Origin: Sphingopyxis sp. DBS4 | Lineage (GTDB): Bacteria; Pseudomonadota; Alphaproteobacteria; Sphingomonadales; Sphingomonadaceae | Direction: 5' to 3' | Assembly: GCF_024628865.1 (NCBI RefSeq) | Contig: NZ_CP102385.1 | Coordinates: 1 to 64,000 of the forward strand | DNA length: 64,000 nucleotides | Shown: positions 1 to 15,100 of the stretch, piece by piece | Layout of the letters: the number at the start of each line of letters is the position of its first letter | Position numbering within the stretch: position 1 is the first letter of the stretch | Program-made: the position numbers and the translations under genes | The notes under the pieces: generated by a model | Told to the model about the DNA's origin: nothing | Databases searched by the model: none | The model's input: the letters and a program-made list of their open reading frames with translations, nothing else

Positions 1-3000
1 GATCTGGCCGCTATATTCTGCGGGCGGCTGCCCGGTCAGGCGTTCGCCATCGAAGCTGAGCCATGCCGGCAGCGCCGAACCTCCGGACAGGCGGGCGGTC
101 AGGGTCAGGCTGTCGCCATCGGGATCCGCGAAAGTGCCGGGCGGAATGAGAATGTCGATCGCCGTGTCTTCGGCGACCGAAATGTCGGCGAGGCCGGTGA
201 CAAGCACCGGCGCATCATTGACCGGGCTGAGGGTCAGGCGGAAAGACGAGCTTGCCGTGAGGCTTCCGTCGGACGCCGTTACCACGATGTCGAGCGCGCC
301 GTTGAAGTTCGCGGGCGGCTGGCCGGTGAAATGTCCATCGTCGAAACCGAGCCAGGTCGGAAGCGCTTCGCCCGAGGCCAGCTTCGCCGACAGGACGAGG
401 CTCGCACTGTCGATATCGGTGAAGCTGCCGGACGGAATCGTGAAATCGATCGCCTGATCTTCGAGCGTCGACTGGTCGGCGAGGGCGAGCGCCGCCACCG
501 GAGCATCATTGACCGGATCGATGACGATCGCAAACTGTCGGATGACGTCGATATCCTGATCGGCCGCGAGAATTTCGAGTTCGACCGTGCCATTGAAGTT
601 GGCGGGCGGCGTGCCGGTGAACGTACGTGTTGCCCGGTCGTAGCTCAGCCATGACGGCAGCGCCGTTCCGCCGATTCCGCGCACCTCGACAAGGACGGCG
701 TCGCCATCGGCATCGGACACGAGGCCGGACGGCAGAACCGCGGAGAAGGGCTGGTCTTCGACACCGCGAAGAAGCGGGATCGCTCCTATGACGGGCGCGT
801 CGTTGACCGCGGCAACAGTCACTGCGACGCGCGCGATATCGGTGAGCCCATATGCGTCGGTCACTTCATAATCGAACCAGGCCGCGCCGTTGAAGTTCGC
901 ATCGGGCGTGATGACCAGACGGCCAAGCCCATCCTCGGTGACGGTCAGACCGTGCGCATCGACGATGCGATTGAAGAGCAGCGCCTGGCTGTCCGGCTCG
1001 ACGTCATTGGCGAGCAGTTCGGTGATGAACAGGGTGAGCGGCTGATCCTCGATCATGTCGAGCGTGTCGTCCACCGCGACCGGCGCGTCGTTCACCGGCA
1101 GTACGTCGATTTCGACCGTGGCGGTCACCGGGAAGCCCGAGCTGTTGGTCACCGCATAGGTGAGCGTCAGCTTGCCATTGAAGTTGGCGGCGGGCGTGAT
1201 GCGATAGTGCCCGTTCTCGAGCGCCGTGATCGTCGCATTGGCCGGCGAGCCGACAAAACCGACGAAGCTCAGCGTCTCCCCCTCGGGATCATAGTCGTTG
1301 GCGATGAGGTCCGCGGGGTCGATATCGAAGGCCGTGTCTTCAAGTGTCCCGAAGCCGAGATCGGATACGGCGATCGGGATGTTGAACTCGGGCAGGATGG
1401 TAAGCGACACATGGCCGATGCTGTCGGCACCGTTCGCATCGGTAACGCGGTACGAGAAGGCGGCGTTGCCATAATAGCCGGCGTGCGGCGTGAAGACGGC
1501 GGTGTTGCCGTTCATCACGACGGTTCCATTGTCGCCATCGAGAAGTTCGACGATCGTGAAGCTGTCGCCCTCGACGTCGCGGTCGTTGGCAAGCAAGGTC
1601 GCAAGATCGATAACCAGCGGCGTGTCCTGGTCGCCTACAAAGACGCCATCGGGATTGTTGCCGGTGCCGATCCCGTCGGCATTGGCGTTCGGAGCGTCGT
1701 TGACCGGTGTGATCTCGAACGAGAAAGTGCCGCTGCTCTGGCTCCGGCCATCGCTGACCGTATAGCGGAAGGTGGCGGTCCCGCTCGCATTCTCCTTCGG
1801 GATGAAGCTGTAGCGTCCGCCCGGAAGCCGCTGGATGCGGCCGAGGTCGTTGGACATTTCGAGCGAGACAAGGCTCAGCGTGTCGCCGTCAAGGTCGGTG
1901 TCGTTGCCGATCAGATCAGCCGCGGTGAACTCGAACGGCGTATCTTCGGCAGTCGTGAACTGGTCGGCGACCGCCGACGGCGCGTGGTTGGTCGACTGGA
2001 CGTTGATCGTGACGGTCCCGGTGCGCGAGCCATCGACATCGTCGGTGATGATATAATCGAAGCTCGCGGCGCCGCTGAAGTCGGCATCGGGGGTGAAGAC
2101 GATATTGCCGTCGACGTCATAGCCGATCGTCCCGTGAACGGGATTGAGCACATCGACGAAACGGATCGGATCGCCATCGACGTCCCGATCGTTGGCGAGC
2201 AGCGCCGCCGGCGCGATCGTGATCGGCGTTTCCTCGAGCGTCGAGAAACTGTCGGCGACCGCATAGGGCGCCTCATTGCGCGCTTCTACGGCGATCGAGA
2301 CGCTCGCGCTGCTGTCGCCCTGCCGGTCGTCGGTGATGACATAGGTGAAGCCGTCATTGCCCGACCAGTCGGCTTCGGGCGTATAGGTGACGGTCGCCAC
2401 CAGCTTGCCGTCGAAGAGCCGCGACGAACCGGCGCTCGCGCTGTCACCTCCGAGCGTCGCGGTCCAGACGATGCCCAGTGTCTGGCGGAAATCGAACGGC
2501 ACCGTCGCGGTGATTTTGCCGGTCGCGGCATCGACGCTCATCCAGGCGGGGAGATCCGAACCGTCGGCGAGCTTCGCCGACCAGGTCGCGCCGGGCGCGG
2601 CAATGCCGGACGGAGCATCATATTCGAGCGTACCGTCATTCACGACGAGCACGCCATGCCCGGCTGCGCTCACCGATTTGACGCGCAGATAGTCGCCATC
2701 ATCTTCGCGGTCGTTGCGCAGAAGATCCATGAGCGCGAAGGTCAGCGGCTCGCCCTGAACCGTCGCGAGACTGTCGGCGACGGCATCGGGCTTCTCGGCG
2801 GTCGGCAGGACGTTGAAGACTATGACGCCGCTGTTCTGCGAAATTCCGCCTTTCTCGTCGATCGTCGTATAGGAGATGGCGATCGAGCCGTTGAAATCCT
2901 CCGGCGCATTGAGATCTATCCGCTCGCCCGACGTGTGGAGACCGAAGCGCCCCGCGCTGTTGTTCACGAGGCTGAAGCCCGTATCGACGATGACGTCGGT

Positions 3001-6000
3001 GATGATCGAGAGATTGGGGAGCGTGCCGCCATTGCCCGTGACATCGAGGCGGACCGGAAGACCGCCGATATAAGCGGGCGGCGGCGTGCCTTCGAAGCCC
3101 AGCGAATCGCTGTCGAAACCGAGCCAGTCGGGAAGCGGCGCCTCGCTCTCACGCTTCGCGGCAATCGCCGATGCCGAGCCGAGATCGATGGCGAAAAGCC
3201 CCTGCGCCTTGAAGAAATCGCTTTGCTGGAGCAGCGCATTGATCGCGGGATCGAGCGGCGCGTTCGGGTCGATGACGAATTCGAGCGTAAAACCGCGCGT
3301 GGAGGCGGCATAGCTGCCGTTCGGCAGCGACGGCGCATCGGGCGTGAAGCTCAATTGCAGCCGAACGGGGTCGGCGCCTGCTCCCGGCGCGGTGCCGGTC
3401 AGCGAGAGCGTCATGGTATCGAGATCGAACGCGAGCCAGTCGGGCAGCGCGCGGCCGCCTTCGAGGCTGACCGCGAAGCTGCCATCGCTGACGTCGAACA
3501 ATGCGATGCCGCTCTGATAGGCGGCACCCGATGCGAGGTCCGCCGGATCGATCGTGACCGTATCGGTGAAGCTCGTCGCCGGCTCTCCGCCCTCGCCCGG
3601 TCGGGTGAAGGTAAGTAGGACATCGATCGGCGCGGTCGCGCCCGGCTCCGGCGTACCGCTGAAGCTCAGCGTCGCCGCGTCGAAGACCAGCCAGGACGGA
3701 AGAGGATCGCCGCCCGCCAGCGAAGCGCCGACGGTGACGCCGCCGGCAAGATCGTCGGCGCCGAAGGCGATATTGCTGTGGTGCGCCTCGCGCACCGTAT
3801 ATTCGCCCAGCACCTCCTCCTCGACCGACAGGCCGCCCGCAAGGCCGGCATTGTCGCCGCTGTCGAAGCTGAACCTCTTGAGGTGATTGCCGCCGGCGGG
3901 ATCCCTGACGATCACATTGACCGACAGGCTGGTTCCCGCGGGAACGGTGCCGGTGAAGGTCATGCTGGCCGCGTCGAAGCTCAGCCAGGACGGCAGATCT
4001 TCGCCATTCGCCTGCTTGGCGATGACCGTGTAATCGGCCGAGAGGTAACGCTCAGCGATTTCACCAAGGACGCCCGCGCTGCGGAAGAAGAGCACATCGC
4101 CCTCGGGTTCGATGTCATTCCCGAACGCTTCGGCAGGAATGACGAACAGCGGCTGATCCTCAAGGCCGGTAACGAGGTCGTTCCGGAGGATTGCGCCATC
4201 ATTCTCGGGCAGGATCGTGATCGCGACCCAGCCCGTGGCGGTGCCGCCATGGCCGTCGCTGATGCTATATTCGAAGCCTGCGGCGCCGTTGAAGTCGGGC
4301 CGTGCCCTGAAGACGATCTGACCGGCCTCGTTGAGGCTCACTTTCCCGTTGGTCGCGAAACGTTCGACATCGAGGAAGGTGAGGGTGTCACCATCGGCGT
4401 CGCGGTCGTTCGCAAGCAAGCTCGACGGATCGATGATGATCGTCCGGTCTTCGAGAATCGTGAACCGGTCGGTGTTCGCCGTCGGCGCATAGTTCGCGGG
4501 AATGACCCGGATATGGTAGGTGAGCGTGGCGCTGGCCCCGCGCGCGTCGATGACGTCGAACGAGATGGCGGCATTGCCCTCGGCATCGGGCGTGAAGGCG
4601 ATGGTTCCGTTCGCCGCATCGAGAACCGCTGTGCCGTTCGACGCGGAATCACCGTCGATGCCTTCGTGCAGGCCGACGAAGCTGAAACCATCCTCTTCGA
4701 TGTCGTAAACGGTCCCGAGCAGTTCGGCGACAGTGATGCTCGTGGTGCGACCGAAGCGAACGGTCTTCTCGATGTCGGCCGAACCACGCGGCGCATCGTT
4801 CACCGCGTCGAAATAGAGTTCGATCGGCGCTGTTGACCGGGCGCCCGAAGGATCCTCGAGGATATAGCTGAAGCCCGCGAAGCCGTAGAAATCGGTGCGC
4901 GAGATGATCTCGAGATATTCGCCCGAAATGCGGGCCGAGAGATTCGTCCCCGACATCCAGGGACCGCCATTGCCGTCATAGTCGAACGGATCGATTGCGT
5001 TTCCATTCTCGTCGACGAGCGGCGCGATGCCGACGATGCGGAGATCGTCCCAATCGTCGTCGATGTCATAGTCGTTCGCCTTGAGGACGGTATCGATCCG
5101 GATCCTCAGGATTTCATCCTCGACGCCGTGCAGTGCTGCGTCGACATCCGGAACGGCAACCGGCGCGTCATTCACCGGCGCGATATTGACGCGGACGGTC
5201 GCGGTCGACTGGCGGCCGAACTCGTCGGCGACGGTATATTCGAAATAGCCCTGGCCGTTGAAATTGGCCGCGCCCTGGAAAGCGATCTTGCCGTCGGCAC
5301 CGATCGACGCGGTCGCGCCGCCGAGACCATTCACCGACACCAGAACGAGATTCTCGACACCTTCCTCGGCGTCGTTCGCAAGGAGTGACGCGGGATCGAT
5401 GATCGCGACTTCGTCCTCGACGCCGAACAGATAGACATCGTCCTCCGCATTGAACCGGCCCGTCCGGGCAAGGTCCTCGATCATGGCGCGATCCCAGACC
5501 ATGCCATTGTCGAAGATAATTTCCTCGATGCCCGTCTCGGTCCCGAGGAAGTGATCCTCGATCAGCATCGTGTCGAAGGTCAGAACGCCGCCGACATTTT
5601 CAAGCTCGATGAGCAGGTCGTCGCCTTGCCGGACGAGCGAGACATCCTTGGGAAGCGCGCCAGCCTTGATCCGTACCCGGTCGATATCGGCCGCGTCGCC
5701 CAGTTCGACGACGCGGTCATTGTCGCTGTCGAAGCCCAGAAGATAGGTGTCCGAGCCAAAGCCGCCCTCGAGCAGGTCCTGGCCATAGCCGCCGTCGAAG
5801 GTGTCGCTGCCGCTCGATCCGATGAAATGGTCGCCGAACACGGAGCCGACGAGCATCTCGATGTCGATGAGCGTATCGCCCTCGGCCTCGCCCGCAAGCC
5901 CCTGCCCAAGCGCGAGATTGACCGTTACCGCCTCGTCGGCGGTCGCATAATCGGCGATGTCGAAACCGCCGCGACCATCGATAATATCGGCGCCGAGAGA

Positions 6001-9000
6001 ACCGCGAAGGCGATTGTCGCCCGCGTCGCCGCGCATGATATCGTCATGATAGCTTCCCTGAACGATCTCGATCCCGCTGAGCGTATCGCCCAGCGCATCG
6101 CCGCCGCCCGCCAACGCGTCGGCAAGGTCGATCGTGATGCCTTCGGCCGACAGCGAATAATCGGCGATATCGACGCCATCGCCGCCGATGAGCGTGTCGG
6201 CGCCGCGGCCGCCGATGAGGACATCGTCACCGCCGCCGCCGATCAATATATCGTCGCCGCGACCGCCTTCGAGCCGGTTCGCACCGGCGTCGCCCTCGAT
6301 GATATCGTCATAGTCGGTGCCGATGACATTCTCGATGCTGATCAGCGTATCGCCGGCCGCATCGCCGCCGCTTGCGGTGCCATTGGCCAGCGAGATCTGG
6401 ATGCCCTCGGTTGAGGGCGAGCTATCGGTCGCGTCGAAATAGTCGGCGGTATCGATGCCGTCACCGCCGTCGAGGATGTCGGCTCCAGCGCCGCCCTGCA
6501 GGATATCGTGGCCTGCGCCGCCAAGCAGCGTGTCATTGCCGGCGCGCCCTTCGAGCCGGTCGTTGCCGCCAGCGCCCTCGAGACGGTTGTCGCCGGCGTC
6601 GCCGCCGAGCTGATCGTTGAACGCGGTTCCGACAAGCGCTTCGATGCCGATATAAAGGTCGCCTGCGGCCGTTCCGCCTTGCCCGACGCGCGATTCAAGA
6701 TCGGCGCGGACACCGACATTCGAGCCTTCGAAAATGACGGTGTCGAAACCCGCGCCGCCGTCGATCGTGTCGCCGCCAAAGCCGCCATCGATGATGTCGT
6801 CGCCATCGCCGGCATAAATGTGATCGTCCCCGCCTCCGGCCTCGATACGGTCATTGCCGCCAAGCGCGAGGATATAGTCGTCGCTCGCCAGGCCCCGGAT
6901 CGTCTCGCCCAAGGCATTGCCGACCAGATAGTCGATGGCGGCCGTGCCCGAAAGCGTTCCGGAATAGCTTGCATCGACGCTCGCGTGGACAAAGCCCATG
7001 TCCTCACGCCCTGTGGCGTCGGCAATGCGGTACTGGATCGTCGCCTCGCCCGAATATCCGGGATTGAAACGCACGACCACGAACTGCACGCCCCCGAAGG
7101 TCACGATCTCGGCCGTTCCCACGCTGACATTTTGCCCGAGCGCGAGCGCTACCGGGTCTAGAACCGCATCGATGCCGACGAAGTGCGGACGAACCGCAGC
7201 GTCCGAAATCTCGGCGCCCGTCACGATGCCATTGCCGTCCCGGTCGGCGTCGTCGACGTCGAAGTCGTTCGCGAGGAGATCGCTGACGCGAAGGACAAGC
7301 GGGATATCGTAGGGCGTCGTGAAATCGAGATCGTCGACCACGGTCGGATCGTCGGCCGATGCGACGATATGGAGATCGACATAGCCAGTGTCGAAACCGC
7401 CCTCGGCGGTGTCGTCGGTGATCCGGTAGAAAAAGCCTGTCGTCGCGGTCGCGTTCAGATTGGGCGTGAATATGATATTGCCCTGACCGTCCGCGTCGAG
7501 CCTGCCGTTGAGATCCTGATCGGCCCAGAATTCGACGAAGCGGATGGGATCGCGGTCGATGTCGGTATCGTTGGCAAGGAGGGTTGCGATCGGAATGACG
7601 ACCGGCACATCTTCGAGAACTTCGACGAAGTCGTCGTTCGCGACCGGAGGCGCGTCACTGACATTGTCGAACCAGAGCGTCACCTTGCCGTCGTCGACAA
7701 GCCCTTCGGCATCGGAGACGAGATAATAGAAGCTCGCCTCGCCCCAATAATCGGCGTCGGGCGTGAAGATGATGGTGCCATGGTTGGTGAAGCTGATGTC
7801 GCCGTGGACGGCGGTCGGCACGCTGCCCTGATCGGTCAGGAAGGTCAGCGTCAGCCCTTCGGGATCGCGGTCATTCTTGAGCAGTTCGGCGATCGGGATT
7901 TCGATCGCGACATCCTCGCTCCCGCGAAGGAAATGGAGACCCGCTGCGGAATAATGGTCATCGCCCGCAATCGGCCGATCATTGACCGGCTGATAGGCGA
8001 TTGTCGCACGCGCCCAGGCGAAGCCGCCCTGCCCGTCGCTGACGCGGTAATCGAACCAGGCATCACCGTTGAAATCGGCGGTCGGCGTGAAGAGGATCGT
8101 CTGGTTCTCCAGCAGCTGCGCGCTGCCGCCATGCGTGGACCCGATCGCGACGATCGTCAGCGGATCGCCGTCCGGGTCGAGGTCGTTCGACAACAGGCCG
8201 GGAACGATCGTGCCGTTCACATCCTGCGCCAGCGCATTGATGACGATCGGATTGTCTTCGAGAATCGGCCCTCCAGCCTGGGTCGTCTCGATCCGGTCGG
8301 CGACGGGCTGCGGCGCATCATTGACCGGCGCGAAGTAGAGATTGACGCGCGCGGTCGATGTCGCGCCCGAAGGGTCCTTCACCACATAGTCGAAATGGGC
8401 ATTGCCCCAGAAATAATCGCGCGGACGAACCGAGATCATGCCATTGGCGCCAATCGACACGGCAATATCGGGGTTCGATATGACCGACTGGATCGTCAGA
8501 ATGTCGCCATCGACATCGCTGTCGTTGGCGATGAGCGCCAGCGGGTCGATTTCCATCGTCACGCCCTCGGTGCCCGCGATCGTCCCGTCATTGCGGGCGA
8601 CCGGCGCATCGTTCACCGCGGTGACGTTGATCGTGACCTTCGCATTGGCAGCGCCGCCCTCGGGCGTGTTCGCCAGATAGCTGAATTCGGCGAGGCCGTT
8701 GAAATTGGCGTTCGGCGTGAAGGAAATGTTGCCGTCGCTCGAGAGCGAGACGGTGCCGTTCTTCGCACCATATACCTGACCGACGATCATCCGGTCGCCG
8801 TCGAGGTCGTTCGAAAGGAGGCGCTCGACGCGGATGGTGATCGAACCGTCTTCGGCGACGGTGAAGCCGGTATCGTCGATCGCGGTCGCGACAGGGCGGA
8901 TACGGATGTCTACCGAGGCCGTATCGAAGGCGTTCCGGCCGTCCGAAATCGTGTAGGCGAGCGATGTCGGGCCATAGAAGCTGCCATTGGCGGTGAAGAC

Positions 9001-9190
9001 GATATTGCCCTGGGCATTGATCGTCGCGACGCCATTGGCCCCGCCATCGACCGCGACGATGCGGATCGTATCGCCATCGGCATCGAGGTCGTTGCGCAGG
9101 AGGTCGGCCGCAAGGATCGTGATCGATTGCCCAGCGGTGAGCGTATAATAACCGTCGTCGACTGCGGTCGGCGCCCGATTGTCGACGAGA
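1..9190 (-). other. Cadherin-like / Ig-like C-terminal stalk with a second RTX block
   Basis: From about 9.19 to 7.1 kb and again from about 5.45 kb to base 1, the protein is built of cadherin-like modules of about 100 residues, recognisable by NDAPxAxxDxxxxxEDxxxxI, LLANDxDxDGDxLxI and FTPxxxFxGxAxFxYxxxDxxG. Between them (about 7.0-5.5 kb) is a block of RTX nonapeptides, about ten GGxGxDxLxG runs, ending in IEEIIFDNGMVWDRA. From about 4.1 to 3.1 kb, and again from about 0.8 kb to base 1, Ig-like modules with LPSWLxFDxxTxxFxGTPP appear. This is typical of large type I secreted adhesins, where the stalk extends the protein from the cell. The last domain and any retention or secretion signal lie outside the window. 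Confidence 0.8.
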
Positions 9191-12100
9191 TCGCGCATCG
9201 TCGCCTTTGTCCACTCGACCCCGTCGGCAAAGCGGATCCGTTCGATGCCTTTTCCGTCGGCGGCGAGCGCGTCGATGATCGTCAGGCTGTCGGCAGTCGA
9301 GGATTCAAAGGTGATGACGATGGATTCGCTGCCGCGGAACAGGCGCGTAATCGACGCTTCCTCGGAGGTGAAGTCGACAATCTGGACGAAATCCTCGCTC
9401 GCGGCCGAGGTCGCGCTGTCCTGGATGATATCCTTGCCGCTCCCGCGACCAAAGGCGTAGCTGTCCGCGCCGGCCCCGCCGGCAAGCAGATCGTCGCCAG
9501 CGCGGGCGGCAAAGCTGTCAGCCCCGTCGAATCCATAGGCCTTGTCGTTACCGCTTCCGTCGATGTCGCTGAGCGCGCGCGCTCGCATCGCAGCCAGATT
9601 CCAGACGGTGCCGTCGGCAAAGGCGATGGTGAGCGCATTGCCGCTGGCGAGCGCGTCGGTGAGGGTGATGCGGTCGCTTCCGTTCTTGAAGGTCAGAACG
9701 AAATCGAGGCTGTCGGGTCCCCCGCGCACCGCGCTCGCAAGGTCGGACGGATTGAGGCCTTCCAGACGCAGCACATCGGCGTCGGTGCTGAAGCCCTCGA
9801 TGCGATCCATCCCGTCGCCGGTGCGGAAGATGAAAGTGTCGATCCCGCCATTGCCCGTGATCGTGTCGTTCCCGGCACCGCCCGTAATGACGTCGTTACC
9901 CCTGGATCCCACGATCCAGTCGTCACCGCCGCTTTGCTGCGAAGCGATCGCCGCGGCGCGGATATCGGCGAAGCCGAGAACAATATCGCTGTCGGTGAGC
10001 ACGATCCGCTCGATCCCGAGATTGCCATTGGCGAGCCCGTCGCGGATGATGATCTCGTCTCCATCCCCTGCGAAGCGAATGAGGAGATCGTCGCTGCCGG
10101 GCGTCAGCCGAGCAAAAGAAAGATCGGCCAGCTCATATCCCGAGACCTCCAGGACGTCATTCGCCGATGCCGCGCCATCGCGGATCGTATCGCGGCCATC
10201 GCCGCGGGCGAAGCGATAGACATCGTCGCCGCCGAGGCCGGCAAGCAGATCATTACCTGCGCCGCCCACGAGAATATTGGCCGAGCCATCGCCGGTGATG
10301 ATGTCGCCAGCCGAAGTCGGAATCCGGGCAAGCAAGTCGGCCGTCGTCCAGATCGTGCCGTCGCTGAAGCGGATTTCCTCGATCCGCCCCGCCCCCAGAG
10401 CATCCTCGATCGCGATACGATCGCCGGTTCCAGCGATGCGCAGCGTGATGGTCTTGCCGTCGGCGCTCTGCTCGACACGGATATCCGCGGCGGCAACTCC
10501 CGCGGCGAACTCGATCGCGTCTGCCCCGCCGCCCATGTCGGCGATGCGGTCCACCCCGTCTCCGGCGGCGAAACGATAAAGATCATTGCCATCACCGCCG
10601 CGGAGCCAGTCAGCCCCGGTCCCGCCGATCAGAATATCGTCGCCGCCAAGGCCCGAGAGCATGTCGTCGCCAGCACCGCCCGAAAGCGTATCGGCCAGCG
10701 CCGTGCCATTGATCCTGTCATCGCCGCCGGTAGCGGCGATAGCCATCGCCTTGAGCGTCGCTGCGGACCAGATGGTCCCATCGGCAAACTGAACCTCTTG
10801 AATGCCCGAGGTGAAAGATGCGTCGGTGCCGAGGTCGATCCGGTCGCCGCCGCCGATAATTTCAAGCGACAGCGTTGCGCCGCCGCGAACCAGACGCACT
10901 TCTCCCGTCGCAATTCCCGCGCCAAGCTGCAGAATGTTGACGCCTTCTGCATCGACGATGGAATCCTGTCCGTCGCCACGCTGGAAGACATAGATATCGT
11001 TTCCGGCACCGCCCTCTAGACGGTCGTCGCCGGTGCCACCGGTTAGCGTGTCATTGCCGGCGGTTCCGCGCAGGAGGTCGTTGCCGCCGAGCCCGGCGAT
11101 CGCGTTGCCCTGAGCGATCTGGAGAATATCATCGCCGCTCGAGGCCGCCATCGACCGGGTCAGAACGTCTGCCCAGCTCCAGATCATACCGTCGGCAAAG
11201 ACGATCTCCTCGATCGCAGCCGAACTATCGACCAGCCCGCCGGTGATGCGAATACGGCCGCCGTCCCCGGAAATACGAAGCTCGATGTCTACGCCGCCAA
11301 GCTGGACGACCTCAACATCGGCGGCCGCGATGCCCGCCGCGAAGACGATCCGGTCGTTCCCGCCGAGATCGGTGATGACATCGCGCCCGTCGCCGCGCAT
11401 GAAATGGAAACTGTCGTTCCCTGTCCCGGCAAAGAGCCGATCGTCGCCTTCGCCGCCGTCGAAGACATCGCTATCCGCCCGGGCATTGGCGATATCGCCG
11501 CCGTGGAGGATGTCATTTCCGGCGCCGCCCGAGAGGATATCGCTTCCCTCGCCGCCAACGAGGACATCGTGCCCGCCCTCACCCGCGAGCCAGTCATTCC
11601 CGAAGCCGCCTTCGATAAGATCGTTGTCAGCACCACCAGCGAGACGATCGTCACCCCCGAGCCCATGGATCGTGTCCGAACCGCCATTGCCGAAGATGAC
11701 ATCATTCAACGGCCCGCCTTCGAGGATATGGCCGTCGTCGGTGTCGACAATGCGGATCGAATTGTCGGAGCCGATCGAAAGGCCGCCGAAATTGTCCGCT
11801 GTGAGGTCTTCCGCATCGACACCTGCCAAGCGCAGGATCACCTTGTCGGCGCCGCCCGCCAGACGGACGACGAGGACGGCATCGGCCCCATCCTGCGCGA
11901 TTCGCAGCGTGCCATTCTCGAAAGGATTGGGGTTGCTGACCGACAGGCGAATGATATCGCCGCCATTGCCGGCCGTGAAATCGGTGATGATATCGGCGAC
12001 ATGGTCTTCGGTGACATCATAGACCGGCAGGAAGCGATAGGTGTCGCGGCCCGCGCCGCCGGTGAGCATATCGACCGCGTCGTCCTCTGACACGTCGCCG

Positions 12101-15100
12101 AAGATGTCGTCGCCATCGCCGCCATCGAGTGTGTCGGCGCCCGCGCCGCCGATCAACAGATCACCGCCGGTGCCGCCAGCGAGATTGTCCGCCGCCGCGC
12201 TGCCGAGCAAGGTCAATCCGGTCACATTCGCGTCCTGGACGAGGCGCGCCGTTATGTCGGCCAGTGAGAACAGCATCCCGCCATTGCTGAACGCAATCTC
12301 TTCGATGGTGCTCGCGGCATCGCCCGAGAAGGCACCGCGAATGACGATCCGGTCGGTGCTGTTCGAGAAACGGATGGTCAGGTCATTGCCGCTTGCGCCG
12401 GTTCGGCTGAAACGCGCGTCGCTCGCGACATGCCCGTCGATACGAAGCCGGTCGATCGCGCTGTCGCCGCGGTCCTCGATATGATCGGTACCGTCACCGG
12501 CGGCGAATATATAAAGGTCGCCGCCCGTGCCGCCGACGAGGAGATCGTCACCCGTGCCGCCTGCCAGTTCGTCGCTTCCCGCGCCGCCGTCGAGACGGTC
12601 ATCGCCGCTGCCGCCGGAAAGCCGGTCGTTGCCGCCATTGCCAGCAAGACTATCGTTCCCGCCCTGGCCAACGAGCTTGTCCGCGCCCGCCGTGCCGACA
12701 TAATTGTCGTCACCCGCCGTCCCGGCGGTCAGCCGGTCGATCAGGTCCGCGTGGGTCCAGATCGTCCCGTCGGCAAAGCCGATGGTCTCGATCTGGCTGC
12801 CTGCGCTGCTCAGCGCATTGGTCAAGGTGAGGCGATCGTTCGTTCCCGCGATCTTGATAATGAGGCCGGTGCTACCCTGGGCAGCCACGACAATGTCGGC
12901 GGCACTGATCCCTTCGCCGAACAGGATGCTGTCGATGCCCCCGGTGTCGGTGACGATATCCTGCCCGTCGCCGAGCGCAAAGCGGTAGACATCGTCTCCA
13001 TTGCCACCGTTCAGACGGTCGTTGCCCGTCCCGCCGGTGAGATCGTCATTGCCCTCGCCGCCGGTCAGCGTGTCGTTGCCGCTGCCACCGGCAAGGATAT
13101 CGTGGCCCGCGGCGCCGTCGATGACATCGTCGCCCGCGCCGCCGCCAATGGTGTCGGCCGCGCCTGTACCGGTCAATATGTCATCGCCATCGGTCGGCAG
13201 CAGTGCCCGAAGCTTGAGATCGTCGAATGTCCAGCTCGTTCCGTCGGCGAAGGTCACGAGCTCGATGGCATTGGCGGTGCTCGCCAGGACATTGGTCAGC
13301 GTGATGCGGTCATCGCTGCCCTTGATGCGGAGCATAAGCCCGCTGGCACCGACGCGGCGGACCTCGATGTCATCCGCCGCGATCCCTGCAGCAAATTCGA
13401 TCCGGTCCGAACCACCGCTGTCGGTAAGACTATCCTGGCCATCGCCGCGCGCGAAGCGATAGATATCGTCGCCGGTGCCGCCATCGAGAGTGTCGCTGCC
13501 GGCTCCCCCGACCAGAACGTCGTTACCGTCCCCACCGGACAAAACGTCATTGCCTGCCCCGCCAAACAGCTCGTCATCGTCCGCGCCGCCGTTCAGCGCG
13601 TCATCACCGCCGGCGCCGACCAGCGTGTCGTTCCCGCTGAGACCGTTCAGCACATCATCATTGGCCGTGCCGGTCAGAGTATCGTCAGCAGTGGGCGTGC
13701 TGATAGCGACACCGGGATTGGCCGTCAGGCGATTCAGGGTTTGGGTCTGATTCCAGCTGCTGCCGTCCGCAAAGCGCACTTCAAACACACCGGTGCTGGC
13801 GCGCCGGCCTTCACGGATCGTGATCCGGTCGTCCGTACCGGCGATGCGCAGAACGAGATCGTCGCCATCCTCCGCGCTCGATTCCACGAGGACTTCGGCA
13901 CTGGCGATCGTATTGTCGAATTCGATGACCGCGCCTTCGAAATCCCCACCGTCGGCCGACAGGTCGATGTCATATATGACATCCTGCCCGAAGCCGCGCG
14001 AGAAGCGGTAGAGGTCCGTGCCTGCCCCGCCCTCGAGCCAATCGTCACCGGCACCCCCGATGATCGTGTCGTCGATCCGTATCGCCGATCCGCCCGCGTC
14101 AGCCTCGAGGACATCGCCGCGAATCTGCATCGCCCATACGCCTGGAACCCCGAGATTGCCGGTGCTGGTGTCGAGCGCCGTTTCATCATCCGAGGGTAAG
14201 GGAATCTCGTATTTGCTGCCCTCGATCTCGATAAAGGGCGCGCGATTGCCATAGGGATTCGACCAGGTAAGGCTCTCGTAGCGATAAAGAATGTCGAAAT
14301 CGCCATCGTCCAATATTCTGACCTGGACCTGAAAGGCGTTGGGAACCGTCCCCTGATTATATTGGCCGACATCGTCCCACGTGATGGTGATAATATTCTC
14401 GGTCGCATCGAAATCGTACCAGATGCGGTTCGCGCCGGTTGACGTGCCACCCGAACTCGGGGTGACCGCGCCGCCCCTCTGATCCACATCATGCGCCCAG
14501 ATGCCGAGCGTCAGCGATCCGATGCTCACTGCGCCATTGGAGTTTACCGAGATCGAGCTGACTGGCGTGCCGCCGACCACGACCGCGCCACGGGCGAATT
14601 CCGCCGGGATCGAAATCTGGTCACTGCTGTCGTCGGCAACAGGAAGAACTTGCTCGCCAAAGCCAGCGGTCCCGCCAAGACCATTGACGAGATCGCGGCT
14701 TACGCTGCCGAAATAAGCGATGGTTGCGGCGGAAAGTTCGCCCGGAAGCTGGAGGCCTGGTGTCTCGTTGAGGCCGCCGCCGAAGATTCTGTCATTGCCT
14801 GCCCCACCATCGAGGATGTTGGGACGATCATCGCCGTTGAGGACGTCGTCGAGCGGCGTGCCGACCAGATTGACGATCTGGTCACCCTCGATTTCCTCTC
14901 CGCTCAACGGCACCGCGCGGTCCGCGATGTCGCCCCCGGTCCAGATCGTACCATCGGCGAAATGGACTTCATATCCGTTGCCGAGCGTGTTCATATCCAC
15001 CCGGATACGGTCTTCGGTTCCCGCGACCTTCAAATAGACCGTGGACAGCCAGCCATCGCCACTCGGTGATTCGACAATCACATCCTCCGGTGCGATGGTC

